27,699 nt of DNA from Candidatus Methanoplasma reticulitermitis (GTDB taxonomy: Archaea > Thermoplasmatota > Thermoplasmata > Methanomassiliicoccales > Methanomethylophilaceae). The DNA lies in the NCBI GenBank assembly GCA_031287135.1, contig JAITTK010000038.1, positions 1-27,699 of the forward strand, in the 5' to 3' direction. Position 1 is the first letter of the stretch. Each line of letters opens with the position of its first letter. The translations under genes and the position numbers were made by a program. The notes beneath the pieces are model-generated. The model saw only the letters and a program-made list of their open reading frames with translations, made no database searches and was not told where the DNA came from. Positions 5,473-13,514 of this stretch are shown one piece after another.

Positions 5473-6471
5473 ATGTCACAGAGGAGACGTCCAAAGAGAG
5501 GATCCAGGGCATTCGGCCCCAGGAAGAGAGCACAGTCGCAGACCCCAAGGTTGGACTCGTGGCCCGAAGTTAGCGGATCGCCCAAGATACAGGGGTTCGC
5601 AGGATACAAGGCCGGGATGACGCATGCGTTCGTCGTCGACAAGAGGGCTAAGAGCACAACATCGGGCATGGAACTCCAGATACCGGTAACGGTGGTAGAA
5701 GTGCCGCCCATGAGGGTAGCTGCGGTAAGGTTCTATGAGAGCAGCATAACGGGCCTCAAAACGGCAGGTGAGGTGTGGGCGAAGGATCTTGATCCCTTGC
5801 TTTCCAAAAGATTGAACGTGCCCACCGGCCACGATGAATCGTCGTTCAGCAGATATGACGGGCTCGATGTGGAAGATGTACGCATACTGGCTTACACGCA
5901 GCCGAAGATGGTCTCGGGAGTTCCCAAGAAGGTCCCCGACCTCATGGAACTCAGGATCGGCGGCGGCAAGATCGACGACAGGGTCGAGTATGCCAAAAGC
6001 ATCCTGGGAAAAGAGTTCACGGTCACCGATTTCGCGGCAGAAGGCGCACTGATAGACGTCATCGCCGTCACGAAGGGGAAAGGATTCCAGGGAGTCACCA
6101 AAAGATGGGGTGTCAAGTTGCTTTCACACAGGAACAGCAAGCACCGCCGCGGCATCGGCAACCTGGGTCCCAAGAGGCCCGGTTATGTCAGAAGCACGGT
6201 TCCGGGCTCGGGCCAGATGGGATACCACCAGAGGACCGAGTTCAACAAGAAAATCATAAAGGTCGGAGCGGACGGCGGAGAGGTCAACCCGAAGGGAGGA
6301 TTCATCAACTACGGAGAGGTGAGGAACACATACGTTCTGATACACGGATCCGTTCCGGGACCCGCTAAGAGATTGATAAGATTCAGGGACGCAACGAGAG
6401 CGCCCAAGAAGGCTGATGTATCGGTCGCGGATGTGACTTATATCTCGACCGAGTCAAAACAGGGGGCATGA
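5473..6471 (+). CDS. rpl3: Large ribosomal subunit protein uL3
   Basis: 332 residues, the usual archaeal length. The N-terminus is very basic (SQRRRPKRGSRAFGPRKR), as in archaeal and eukaryotic uL3. The family core GKGFQGVTKRWG is followed by SHRNSKHRRGIGNLGPKRPG and GQMGYHQRTEFNKK. This is the central loop that reaches toward the peptidyl transferase centre in 50S structures. It is the first gene of the superoperon. No uS10 or upstream ribosomal gene precedes it. The ATG at 5473 is 4 nt before the uL4 region only at its far end, with the stop and the next ATG separated by 4 nt. Confidence 0.97.
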   Translation: MSQRRRPKRGSRAFGPRKRAQSQTPRLDSWPEVSGSPKIQGFAGYKAGMTHAFVVDKRAKSTTSGMELQIPVTVVEVPPMRVAAVRFYESSITGLKTAGEVWAKDLDPLLSKRLNVPTGHDESSFSRYDGLDVEDVRILAYTQPKMVSGVPKKVPDLMELRIGGGKIDDRVEYAKSILGKEFTVTDFAAEGALIDVIAVTKGKGFQGVTKRWGVKLLSHRNSKHRRGIGNLGPKRPGYVRSTVPGSGQMGYHQRTEFNKKIIKVGADGGEVNPKGGFINYGEVRNTYVLIHGSVPGPAKRLIRFRDATRAPKKADVSVADVTYISTESKQGA

Positions 6472-6475
6472 TTGA

Positions 6476-7246
6476 ATGGCACAGACAAACGTTTATTCTG
6501 TAAAAGGAGAGGTCTCCGGAACCATCGATGTCCCCGAGGTATTCTCATCCGAGTACAGACCAGATATAATCAAGAAGGCAATCCTGGCCGCCGCAGCCAA
6601 CAAGAGGCAGCCGTACGGACCTGCCGCGAGAGCCGGTATGAGGCACTCGGTGAAAACATGGGGCAAGGGAAGAGGTGTTTCCCGTGTCCAGAGGCTCCAC
6701 GACGGCAAGAGGGCCACGCAGTCCCCGAACAACGTGTCCGGAAGGAGAGCGCACCCGCCGAAGCCAGAGAGGATATGGGAGCAGAAGGTCAACAAGAAGG
6801 AACTGAGGCTGGCCCGATATTCCGCGATAGCGGCGACGGGCTGTGCCGACTGCGTGAGAGAACGCGGGCACCAGTTCGATGACTCCGTCTCGTTCCCGAT
6901 TGTGATCGATGATGAATTCCAGAACATGGCGGCGACATCCGAGATAAGCAATGTATTCGACAGCATCGGCGTGGGATATGATGTGGAGCGCGCCAAGGAG
7001 GGCCGCAAGATACGTGCGGGGAGAGGTAAGATGAGGAACAGGAAATACAAGGCTCCCGTCTCCATCCTGATAGTGGTCTCCGAAAGGGATGTACCGATAT
7101 TCAAAGGGGCATCGAACCTTCCCGGAGTGGAAGTGGAGTCGGTAGGTACGCTCAACGCAGGCATACTCGCACCCGGAGGGGACGCGGGCAGGCTCACCGT
7201 CTACACCAGATCCGCCATCGCGAAGATAGGAGAGTGGACGCAGTGA
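6476..7246 (+). CDS. rpl4: Large ribosomal subunit protein uL4
   Basis: 256 residues, typical for archaeal uL4 (older name L1e). The long loop region RAGMRHSVKTWGKGRGVSRVQRL (split around residues 53-76) is the extension that lines the peptide exit tunnel. Further along, RPKxR-like basic stretches and the GRGKMRNRKYK segment near 180 contact 23S rRNA. It begins 4 nt after the uL3 stop and its own stop overlaps the start of uL23. In bacteria uL4 autoregulates its operon; whether the archaeal protein does so is not known from this sequence. Confidence 0.97.
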   Translation: MAQTNVYSVKGEVSGTIDVPEVFSSEYRPDIIKKAILAAAANKRQPYGPAARAGMRHSVKTWGKGRGVSRVQRLHDGKRATQSPNNVSGRRAHPPKPERIWEQKVNKKELRLARYSAIAATGCADCVRERGHQFDDSVSFPIVIDDEFQNMAATSEISNVFDSIGVGYDVERAKEGRKIRAGRGKMRNRKYKAPVSILIVVSERDVPIFKGASNLPGVEVESVGTLNAGILAPGGDAGRLTVYTRSAIAKIGEWTQ

Positions 7247-7524
7247 AACAGAGCGATATACTCATCAGACCGTACGTCACGGAGAAGACGCTCAATCTGC
7301 TGTCCGGTACCCCGACCCAAAAGTTCAGGGACGGCAACAAGATCGAGTTCATAGTGCACAGACAGGCCAGCAAATCCGATGTGAAGGCGGCGTTCGAGGA
7401 ACGCTTCGAAGTGAAAGTCGAGCACGTCTGGACCAAAATACAGAAGGACGGCAAGCATGCCATCATCAAACTCGCGGACGGATATTCTGCGGAGGATGTC
7501 GGGATGAGAGTCGGAGTATTCTGA
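7243..7524 (+). CDS. rpl23: Large ribosomal subunit protein uL23
   Basis: 93 residues if started at the GTG at 7243, which overlaps the uL4 stop (GTGA) and lies about 9 nt after AGGAGAG. A GTG at 7234 would add three residues but leaves no room for that ribosome binding site. The sequence ILIRPYVTEKT, then KIEFIVHRQASKSDVKAAFEERFEVKVEHVWT in two parts, is the standard uL23 fold. The protein sits at the exit-tunnel rim, where it docks SRP and the translocon. Compared with bacterial uL23, the long hairpin loop is short, as in archaea. Confidence 0.96.
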   Translation: MKQSDILIRPYVTEKTLNLLSGTPTQKFRDGNKIEFIVHRQASKSDVKAAFEERFEVKVEHVWTKIQKDGKHAIIKLADGYSAEDVGMRVGVF

Positions 7525-7533
7525 GGTGATCGA

Positions 7534-8223
7534 ATGGGAAAGAGATTGATTACACAGAGAAGGGGACGCGGAGGATCACACTACCGCTCCCCGAGCCACA
7601 GACATGTGGATGACGTTAGGCTCCCCCAGTTCGATGAGGGAGTAGGCACGATAAAGGACCTGATCCAGGCACCCGGAAGGACGAGCCCTCTCGCAGTCAT
7701 CGACTTCAAAGGGGTCACGGACTACCAGCTTGCGGTGGCGGGAACGAAAGTGGGGCAGAAGATATACGTCGGGGGCGACAAGGCCACCGCCGGGAACATA
7801 ACCATACTGTCCAAGATACCCGAGGGAACGGCCGTGCACAACGTCGAGGCGAAACCCGGCGACGGGGGCAAATACGCCAAGACCGCAGGGGCCTCCGCGA
7901 CCATAGTCAGCAGGGGAGAGGCGGTCATGGTGCTCATGCCGTCCGGGGCCATGAAGGAGTTCAACCCCAACTGCCGTGCGGCGATAGGGATAGTCGCAGG
8001 CGGAGGAAGGGGCGACAAGCCGCTTGCCAAAGCAGGTAAGAACTATCACACGCTGAGATCAAGATCCACCGCTAACAAGAAAGTCAGCGGAGTAGCGATG
8101 AACGCAGTCGATCACCCCCACGGAGGAGGGAGCCACCCCCATGTGGGAGGGCCGAACTGTCAGAAGAGGACCGCATCGCCGGGACAGAAGGTGGGTTTCC
8201 TGCCTAAGAAAAAGAGGAAGTGA
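7534..8223 (+). CDS. rpl2: Large ribosomal subunit protein uL2
   Basis: 229 residues, shorter than bacterial uL2 as usual for archaea. The C-terminal part holds the hallmark NAVDHPHGGGSHPHVGGP, with the histidines near the peptidyl transferase centre, and ends in a basic GFLPKKKRK tail. The N-terminus (MGKRLITQRRGRGG) is the rRNA-binding arm. The start ATG follows the stop of uL23 in the pattern TGAGGTGATCGAATG, so the upstream stop codon is part of the ribosome binding site. Confidence 0.97.
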   Translation: MGKRLITQRRGRGGSHYRSPSHRHVDDVRLPQFDEGVGTIKDLIQAPGRTSPLAVIDFKGVTDYQLAVAGTKVGQKIYVGGDKATAGNITILSKIPEGTAVHNVEAKPGDGGKYAKTAGASATIVSRGEAVMVLMPSGAMKEFNPNCRAAIGIVAGGGRGDKPLAKAGKNYHTLRSRSTANKKVSGVAMNAVDHPHGGGSHPHVGGPNCQKRTASPGQKVGFLPKKKRK

Positions 8224-8229
8224 TTCTGA

Positions 8230-8691
8230 ATGGCAAAGAAGATTATCGCAGGATCGGCAAAGGCCACCAGAAGGAGGTCCAGAAAGAAGGCATCGGCAAT
8301 CCAGGCAAGGAGGAGGAAAGAATTCCTGTACCGCGGATTCACGATGGAGGAACTCCTCAAGATGTCCTTCGACGAGGTGCTCAGCATACTCCCTTCAAGG
8401 GCCAGGAGGACATACCTCCGCGGCCTGAACTACGAACAGCAGCTGCTGTTCGATAAGTTGAAGGTTGCAGAGGGACCTGTCAGGACACACCGCAGGGATC
8501 TGCCGATCATACCCCAATTCGTTGGGAAGACTGTAAGCATATACAACGGAAAGGAATTCAAAGATGTCGAGATAAAACCCGAGATGATCGGGTGTTTCCT
8601 CGGAGAATTCATACTTACGAGGAAGGCGCCTCAGCACTCCGGACCCGGAGTCGGTGCGACAAGATCCTCGAAGTTCATGCCGCTGAAGTGA
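8230..8691 (+). CDS. rps19: Small ribosomal subunit protein uS19
   Basis: 153 residues, with the archaeal/eukaryotic N-terminal extension (KATRRRSRKKASAIQARRR). The conserved core runs IIPQFVGKTVSIYNGKEF, EMIGCFLGEF and GPGVGATRSSKF. The protein is in the 30S head near the A site and contacts the B1a bridge. It starts 7 nt after the uL2 stop. Nothing odd is seen. Confidence 0.96.
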   Translation: MAKKIIAGSAKATRRRSRKKASAIQARRRKEFLYRGFTMEELLKMSFDEVLSILPSRARRTYLRGLNYEQQLLFDKLKVAEGPVRTHRRDLPIIPQFVGKTVSIYNGKEFKDVEIKPEMIGCFLGEFILTRKAPQHSGPGVGATRSSKFMPLK

Positions 8692-8702
8692 GGTGTTGAG
8701 GA

Positions 8703-9158
8703 ATGGCTACAAACAAAGGTTACACAACGGTATCTGATCCGGACATCTCCGCCAAGGCGCTGGCCAAGGACCAGCCCGTATCCCCCAAGTTCGCACGCGA
8801 GGTCGCGGGGATGGTGCGCGGCATGAAGGCGGAGAAAGCTGTCTCGGCGCTTGAAGAAGTCATTGCGCTCGAGAGGCCGGTCCCCCTAAAGAGATACAAC
8901 AAACGCGTCTCCCACAAAAAGGGAGTCGGACCGGGGAGATATCCCGTCAAGGCATCAAAGGCTATACTGGCAGTGATAAAGAGCGCAATGTCCAATGCGG
9001 AGTACAAAGGGCTCGACGCATCGAACATGGCAATATCAACGATAACCATCGCAAGGGGCCAAACCATCCCCGGGCACATGCCCAGGGCGCACGGAAGGGC
9101 CACGCAGTGGAATCAGGAGACCGCCAACATAGAGGTAATAATAGAGGAGGTTGAGTGA
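8703..9158 (+). CDS. rpl22: Large ribosomal subunit protein uL22
   Basis: 151 residues, archaeal length. Motifs include VAGMVRGMKAEKAVSALEEV, the loop KRVSHKKGVGPGRYPVKASK, which extends along the exit tunnel, and the C-terminal strand ending MPRAHGRATQWNQETANIEV. It begins 12 nt after uS19, with GAGGTG embedded in the uS19 stop region. The stop overlaps a possible upstream GTG start of uS3. Confidence 0.96.
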   Translation: MATNKGYTTVSDPDISAKALAKDQPVSPKFAREVAGMVRGMKAEKAVSALEEVIALERPVPLKRYNKRVSHKKGVGPGRYPVKASKAILAVIKSAMSNAEYKGLDASNMAISTITIARGQTIPGHMPRAHGRATQWNQETANIEVIIEEVE

Positions 9159-9160
9159 TT

Positions 9161-9862
9161 ATGGCATCAGAAAGGAAGTTCGTTGCCGAGAATGTACGCA
9201 GGGTTCTCCTCAAAGAGTACCTCATGAAGGAGGTCAGCCGCGCCGGTTTCGGAGGACTTGACATCCAGAGGACCCCGATGGGCACCCGCGTCGTACTCAC
9301 GACGGAGAGACCGGGACTGGTCATCGGAAGGCGCGGTCAGACAATCAAGAACCTGACCACCGTCATAGGGGAGAAATACGGCTTCGAGAACCCTCAGATC
9401 GAGGTCCAGGAGGTCGAGAACGCGAGTCTCAACGCGCAGATAATGGCCGAGAAGCTGGCATTCTCACTTGAGAGAGGATGGCACTTCCGCAGGGCAGGGC
9501 ACTCCACCGTCCGCAGGGTGATGGATGCCGGGGCGCGCGGTTGCCACATCATAGTGGCCGGCAAACTCACGGGACAGAGGCACAGGACCGAGAAATTCAA
9601 AGAAGGTTACATAAAGTTCTGCGGTGAACCAAGAGAACTGTTCGTCGAGCGCGGGTACGCGGTCGCAAAACTCAAGATGGGTGTCATAGGAGTCACCGTC
9701 GAGATAATGAGACCGGACGCGAAACTCCCGGCCGACACGACGGTCCTCGGAAAGACCGAGGCTGCGGCGAAGCTCCCCGATCTGTTCGGCGGAGCGGTGC
9801 CTGTGGCACCGGTCGCGGACATCGCCGAGGCGGAGGCCCCGGCAGAAGAGGAGGTTCAGTGA
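9161..9862 (+). CDS. rps3: Small ribosomal subunit protein uS3
   Basis: 233 residues from the ATG at 9161. A GTG at 9155 would add two residues, but GAGGAGGT at 9145-9152 is best spaced for the ATG. A type II KH domain carries the G-x-x-G loop at 56-59 (VIGRRGQTI). The C-terminal uS3 domain is seen in RRAGHSTVRRVMDAGARG and GQRHRTEKFKEGY. The last 20 residues are Ala/Glu-rich and acidic, a common archaeal tail. The protein lies at the mRNA entry channel and contributes to helicase activity there. Its stop overlaps the uL29 start. Confidence 0.97.
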   Translation: MASERKFVAENVRRVLLKEYLMKEVSRAGFGGLDIQRTPMGTRVVLTTERPGLVIGRRGQTIKNLTTVIGEKYGFENPQIEVQEVENASLNAQIMAEKLAFSLERGWHFRRAGHSTVRRVMDAGARGCHIIVAGKLTGQRHRTEKFKEGYIKFCGEPRELFVERGYAVAKLKMGVIGVTVEIMRPDAKLPADTTVLGKTEAAAKLPDLFGGAVPVAPVADIAEAEAPAEEEVQ

Positions 9863-10065
9863 TGGCACTGCTTAAAACAGCGGACATAAGGGAGATGGGC
9901 GCAGAGGAGCGCAACGAAAAGCTGAAAGAGCTTCGCAACGACCTCATGCACGAGAGAGGTGTATCGGCGATGGGCGGAGCACCCTCCAACCCCGGTATCA
10001 TCCGCGCCATAAGAACGAACATCGCCCGCATCCTGACTATTCAGAATGAGGAGGAAAAGGTCTGA
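9862..10065 (+). CDS. rpl29: Large ribosomal subunit protein uL29
   Basis: 67 residues from the ATG at 9862, one base into the uS3 stop (TGATG). GAGGAGGT lies 7 nt upstream. The two-helix uL29 pattern is clear: DIREMGAEERNEKLKELRNDL, with the break GAPSNPGIIRAIRTNIARIL. It stands at the exit-tunnel rim beside uL23. Its stop overlaps the next start in the same TGATG form, which suggests tight translational coupling. Confidence 0.95.
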   Translation: MALLKTADIREMGAEERNEKLKELRNDLMHERGVSAMGGAPSNPGIIRAIRTNIARILTIQNEEEKV

Positions 10066-10364
10066 TGGCCGAGATATGCCCGGTATGTGGACTGCCTAAG
10101 GAGCTCTGCATGTGCGAGGAGATCGCACGCGAGCAACAGATGGTAAGGATATCCGTGGACAGCAGAAGATACGGCAAGATGGTCACGGTGATCGACGGCA
10201 TTGACGAGAACGACATTGACGTGGAGGACCTGGCCAAACAACTGAAAGTTAAGTGCGCCGCCGGCGGAGCATACAAAGACGGACGCATCGAACTTCAGGG
10301 AGATCACAAGAAAAAAGTGAAGGCCGTGCTGGAAGAAATGGGATTCCGCACAGAAGTAAGATAA
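10065..10364 (+). CDS. Translation initiation factor aIF1 (SUI1 family)
   Basis: 99 residues. The N-terminus has four cysteines (C5, C8, C15, C17; CPVCGLPKELCMC) that probably bind zinc, as in other archaeal SUI1 proteins. The SUI1 core follows: RRYGKMVTVIDGID, then LKVKCAAGGAYKDGRIELQGDH with the conserved K-x-x-x-A-x-G-G-x-x-x-x-G-x-I-x-L-Q-G pattern. aIF1 sits near the P site and monitors start-codon pairing. It is placed between uL29 and Rpp29, the standard euryarchaeal location. It is one of only three genes here that end in TAA. Confidence 0.95.
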   Translation: MAEICPVCGLPKELCMCEEIAREQQMVRISVDSRRYGKMVTVIDGIDENDIDVEDLAKQLKVKCAAGGAYKDGRIELQGDHKKKVKAVLEEMGFRTEVR

Positions 10365-10383
10365 GATGAACAGGAGTGATTTC

Positions 10384-10620
10384 ATGAGATCAGAACTCAT
10401 TGGACTGGACGTGGTAGTGCTGTCAGCCCCATACTCGGGAATTTCCGGGAAAGTGGTAGACGAGACGAAGAACACGTTCACCATCTCATCGGCCGGAACT
10501 GAAAGAATGGTACCGAAACCAGGCAATGAGTTCAGGTTCACTTATGAAGGCAGACACATGGACATCAAAGGCACAGATATACAACACCGACCAGAGGACA
10601 GGATAAAGAAGGTTAGGTGA
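10384..10620 (+). CDS. rnp1: RNase P protein component 1 (Rpp29/Pop4)
   Basis: 78 residues from the ATG at 10384. AGGAGTGAT is ideally placed before it, so I prefer it to the in-frame ATG at 10366. The Sm-like beta-barrel is recognisable: LIGLDVVVLSAPYSGISGKVVDETKNTF, ERMVPKPGNEFRFT and DIKGTDIQHRPEDR (each a separate strand group). Rpp29 pairs with Rpp21 and binds the specificity domain of RNase P RNA to cut tRNA 5' leaders. This copy is near the lower end of the family's length. Its TGA stop forms part of the GGTGA ribosome binding site of uS17. Confidence 0.9.
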   Translation: MRSELIGLDVVVLSAPYSGISGKVVDETKNTFTISSAGTERMVPKPGNEFRFTYEGRHMDIKGTDIQHRPEDRIKKVR

Positions 10621-10627
10621 AAGAAAA

Positions 10628-10960
10628 ATGACAGCAAAAATCAGAAACATTGGAATCGACGTGGTCCCCCCCACATCCGAATGCAACGACCCCAACTGCC
10701 CGTTCCACGGCAGTCTTCCGGTCAGGGGACAGATCATAGACGGAGTGGTTGCAACCGTCAAGATGAACAAAACCGTCGTGGTAGAGCGCAACTATTTGAA
10801 ATATCAGAAAAAATACGAGAGATACGAGAAGAGGTCCAACAGGTACCCCTCCCACGCGTCCCCATGCCTCGGATTGAAGGTAGGCGACCGCGTCAGGATA
10901 ATGGAATGCCGCCCGATCTCCAAGACGGTCTCCTTCGTGGTAATCGACAAAAAGGAGTGA
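10628..10960 (+). CDS. rps17: Small ribosomal subunit protein uS17
   Basis: 110 residues with the archaeal N-terminal extension (IGIDVVPPTSECNDPNCPFHG), where C41-type cysteines are spaced as C-x4-C. The OB-fold core is VRGQIIDGVVATVKMNKTVVVERNY, RYEKRSNRYPSH and GDRVRIMECRPISKTVSFVV. It binds 16S rRNA early in assembly. It begins 7 nt after the rnp1 stop and ends 6 nt before uL14, whose ribosome binding site GGAGTGAT includes this gene's stop. Confidence 0.96.
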   Translation: MTAKIRNIGIDVVPPTSECNDPNCPFHGSLPVRGQIIDGVVATVKMNKTVVVERNYLKYQKKYERYEKRSNRYPSHASPCLGLKVGDRVRIMECRPISKTVSFVVIDKKE

Positions 10961-10966
10961 TCTGGG

Positions 10967-11365
10967 ATGAAAGGAATCTCTGGAAAACAGACAAGAGGAC
11001 TTCAGAACGGATCGCGCCTTGATGTCATCGACAACAGCGGTGCTAAAGTCATCGAGATAATCACCGTCCCCGGATACCACGGGGTTGCCAGAAGGGTCCC
11101 GTCGGCAGGGATCGGAGACACGGTGATCGCATCGGTAAAGAAAGGAACCCCCGCGATGAGGAGGCAGATCGTATTGGCGGTCATAGTCCGTCAGAGGCGC
11201 CCCACCAGGCGCGCTGACGGTACGATGGTGTATTTCGAGGACAATGCGGCCGTGATCGTCACGGAGACCGGCGAGACCAAAGGTACCGACATAAAAGGTC
11301 CGGTGGCAAGGGAAGCGGCGGACAGGTGGCCCCGTATCGCGGCCACTGCCAATACTATAGTGTGA
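10967..11365 (+). CDS. rpl14: Large ribosomal subunit protein uL14
   Basis: 132 residues, typical of archaea. Key family strings are GSRLDVIDNSGAKVIEII, IGDTVIASVKKGTP, AVIVRQRRPTRRADG and the end of the barrel, GPVAREAADRWPRIAA. uL14 forms intersubunit bridges and is the docking point for the anti-association factor aIF6. The stop is in the pattern TGAGGTG, which forms the uL24 ribosome binding site. Confidence 0.97.
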   Translation: MKGISGKQTRGLQNGSRLDVIDNSGAKVIEIITVPGYHGVARRVPSAGIGDTVIASVKKGTPAMRRQIVLAVIVRQRRPTRRADGTMVYFEDNAAVIVTETGETKGTDIKGPVAREAADRWPRIAATANTIV

Positions 11366-11377
11366 GGTGGAAAGGAA

Positions 11378-11752
11378 ATGGCAAGCAGCAAAGCAAGGGT
11401 ACAGAGAAAGGTACAGGCGAACGCCCCCTCGCACGTGAAGAGGAAAATGCTCTCGGCACACCTCAGCGCCGAACTCCGCGAACACTACGGAGTGCGCACC
11501 GCCAGGGTCTGCAAGGGAGATACGGTTGCGATAGTGCGCGGCGAGGAAGATGTCCGCGGGACCGAGGCGAAGGTCCTCGAGGTCTTCACGAACACAGGCC
11601 GCGTATCGGTGGAAGGAGTGACCGTTAACCAGGCAGACGGGACCGCGACGGTCCGTCCGGTTCATGCATCCAATCTGATTATAACCAAACTCAACACGGA
11701 AGACCCGTGGAGGATAGATTCGCTTTCAAAGAAGAAGGAGGCTAAAGAATGA
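11378..11752 (+). CDS. rpl24: Large ribosomal subunit protein uL24
   Basis: 124 residues. The N-terminus SSKARVQRKVQANAPSHVKRK and the following LSAELREHYGVR are typical for the archaeal form. The KOW motif is CKGDTVAIVRGEEDVRGTEAKV in two parts, followed by VSVEGVTV. It is an early-assembly protein that binds the 5' region of 23S rRNA. Its stop overlaps the eS4 start by 4 nt (ATGA). Confidence 0.96.
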   Translation: MASSKARVQRKVQANAPSHVKRKMLSAHLSAELREHYGVRTARVCKGDTVAIVRGEEDVRGTEAKVLEVFTNTGRVSVEGVTVNQADGTATVRPVHASNLIITKLNTEDPWRIDSLSKKKEAKE

Positions 11753-12456
11753 GCGACCATATGAAGAGATTAGCCGCACCCAGGACATGGCCTCTGAAAA
11801 GGAAGGTATCCGTCTGGGCGACGAAACAGTCTCCCGGAGCGCACTCGCTCGAGAGCGGTATGCCCGCTGTGATGGTGCTCAGGGATATGATAAAAGTGTG
11901 CGACACGGCCAAAGAGGCAAAAAGGATAATCGGAAACCGCGAATTGTTCGTGGACGGAACGGCCGTAAAGAACCCGAAGGCCCCGATAGGCGTGATGGAC
12001 ACGATATCGATACCCAAGATGAACCTCAGCTACCGCATGCTCCTGACCGACAAAGGGAAACTTACGATCGTGCCCATATCGGAGGATGATGCTAAGTGGA
12101 AACTATGCAGGATCGAGGGCAAGACCAAGATCAGCGGCGGCAGGATACAGCTCAACCTCAGCGGTGGCAGGAACATCGTCCTGGATAAGAACATGTACAA
12201 ATCCGGCGATACCCTGAAGATAGAGGTGGCAGACCAGAAGGTCCTCGGCACCTATCCCCTGGCAGACGGCGCATCCGCGCTGATCATAAGCGGTGCGCTG
12301 GCCGGAAAAGTGGATGTCATCGCAGATTATGTGACGGTCAAAGGTCCGTCCGACAACATAGTCCGGTTCAAGAGCGGGACGGAGACGGTCAAGAGGAACG
12401 TGTTCATAATCGGCTCTTCCAAGCCGGAGATCAAACTGCCGGAGGCATCCGAATGA
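11749..12456 (+). CDS. rps4e: Small ribosomal subunit protein eS4
   Basis: 235 residues, archaeal length. The ATG at 11749 is 8 nt after AAGGAGG; a second ATG at 11761 is also in frame but less well placed. The N-terminus HMKRLAAPRTWPLKRK is diagnostic. An S4-type RNA-binding segment spans about 42-100 (LRDMIKVCDTAKEAKRII) and a C-terminal KOW-like domain lies around 170-215. The protein has no bacterial counterpart in this position. Its stop overlaps the uL5 ATG by 4 nt. Confidence 0.96.
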   Translation: MSDHMKRLAAPRTWPLKRKVSVWATKQSPGAHSLESGMPAVMVLRDMIKVCDTAKEAKRIIGNRELFVDGTAVKNPKAPIGVMDTISIPKMNLSYRMLLTDKGKLTIVPISEDDAKWKLCRIEGKTKISGGRIQLNLSGGRNIVLDKNMYKSGDTLKIEVADQKVLGTYPLADGASALIISGALAGKVDVIADYVTVKGPSDNIVRFKSGTETVKRNVFIIGSSKPEIKLPEASE

Positions 12457-12962
12457 ACGCGATGAGAGAGATTCACATAGAAAAGGTGACCGTGAACATC
12501 GGTGTGGGGGAGGCCGGCGAGAGATTGGCCAAAGCCCAGAAGGTTCTTGATATGGTGACCGGGCAGAAGTCCGTGCAGACGATATCCAAAAACGTGAACA
12601 GGGATCTCGGAATACGTGTGGGGATGCCGCTCGGATGCAAGATCACCCTCAGAGGGGATATTGCAGAGGAATTCCTTCAGAAAGCCCTCCCGATAAGGGA
12701 GAGGAAAATATACGAGTATTCTTTCGACAGAGAAGGCAACATGTCATTCGGGATATCCGATTACACGGATTTCGAGGGCATGAAATACGATCCGGAGATA
12801 GGTATATTCGGTATGGATATCAGCGTGGTCCTGAGAAGGACCGGGAACAGGGTCACCCAGAGGGCATTGCTCAAGAGGAGGATACCCAAGAGCCACCGCG
12901 TAGACCGCGATGAGGCGATCCGGTACATGAGAGAGAACTATGATATAGAGGTGGTCGAGTGA
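12453..12962 (+). CDS. rpl5: Large ribosomal subunit protein uL5
   Basis: 169 residues. Family motifs are HIEKVTVNIGVGEAGERLAKA, the GQKSVQTISKNVNRDLGIR segment, and FGMDISVVLRRTGNRVTQR near the end. uL5 binds 5S rRNA together with uL18 and contacts the P-site tRNA. GGAGG lies before the ATG. The last bases overlap the GTG start of uS14. Confidence 0.96.
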   Translation: MNAMREIHIEKVTVNIGVGEAGERLAKAQKVLDMVTGQKSVQTISKNVNRDLGIRVGMPLGCKITLRGDIAEEFLQKALPIRERKIYEYSFDREGNMSFGISDYTDFEGMKYDPEIGIFGMDISVVLRRTGNRVTQRALLKRRIPKSHRVDRDEAIRYMRENYDIEVVE

Positions 12963-13105
12963 AACCAAAGAAATTGTTCGGCAGGTCGGTCGGATGCACC
13001 CGTTGCGGACGCAGAAGGGGCATCATAAGAAGATATGGAATGCACCTCTGCCGCCAATGTTTCAGGGACATGGCCCCGGAACTGGGATTCAAGAAATATT
13101 CGTGA
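12959..13105 (+). CDS. rps14: Small ribosomal subunit protein uS14, zinc-binding form
   Basis: 48 residues, so it is easily missed by length filters. The GTG at 12959 overlaps the uL5 stop by 4 nt (GTGA). Zinc ligands are C13/C16 (CTRC) and C31/C34 (CRQC), with the RRGIIRRYGMHLC basic stretch between them. The C-terminus GFKKYS is conserved. uS14 sits in the 30S head next to uS3 and uS19. Its place between uL5 and uS8 is universal. Confidence 0.95.
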   Translation: MKPKKLFGRSVGCTRCGRRRGIIRRYGMHLCRQCFRDMAPELGFKKYS

Positions 13106-13115
13106 GGTGTAAATA

Positions 13116-13505
13116 ATGCAGAGCGATCCACTTAACGATGCGATGTGCATCATGAAGAATGCAGCAACCAATGGAAAGAGCGAATGCATGATCCAGCCAT
13201 CCTCAAAACTTATCGGCCGCGTGCTGAAGGTTATGCAGGACCACGGATACATCAACCAGTTCGAGTACATCGAGGACGGCAAGGCAGGCAAATTCCGTGT
13301 GATGATGGAAGGTGCCATAAACAACTGCGGCGTGATAAAACCAAGGTATTCGGTGAAGGCCGGCGATATCGAGAGTTTCGAGGCAAGGTATCTGCCTGCC
13401 CAGGACTTCGGTGTCCTCATACTCACGACCACCGCCGGTGTGATCACGCAGGACCGCGCCAAAGAGCTTGGCATAGGCGGAAAATTGTTAGCATACATAT
13501 ACTGA
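13116..13505 (+). CDS. rps8: Small ribosomal subunit protein uS8
   Basis: 129 residues, standard for archaea. Motifs include DPLNDAMCIMKNA, LKVMQDHGYINQFEYIEDG and GVLILTTTAGVITQDRAKE. uS8 binds helix 21 of 16S rRNA in the central domain; in bacteria it also represses the spc operon. The start follows the uS14 stop in the pattern TGAGGTGTAAATAATG. It ends 9 nt before uL6. Confidence 0.97.
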   Translation: MQSDPLNDAMCIMKNAATNGKSECMIQPSSKLIGRVLKVMQDHGYINQFEYIEDGKAGKFRVMMEGAINNCGVIKPRYSVKAGDIESFEARYLPAQDFGVLILTTTAGVITQDRAKELGIGGKLLAYIY

Positions 13506-13514
13506 GGAATAGAG

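Noticed and set aside
10613..11665. A 350-codon minus-strand open frame across uS17, uL14 and uL24
   Set aside because: It is antisense to three well-recognised ribosomal genes and has shadow-like His/Arg/Asp-rich composition.
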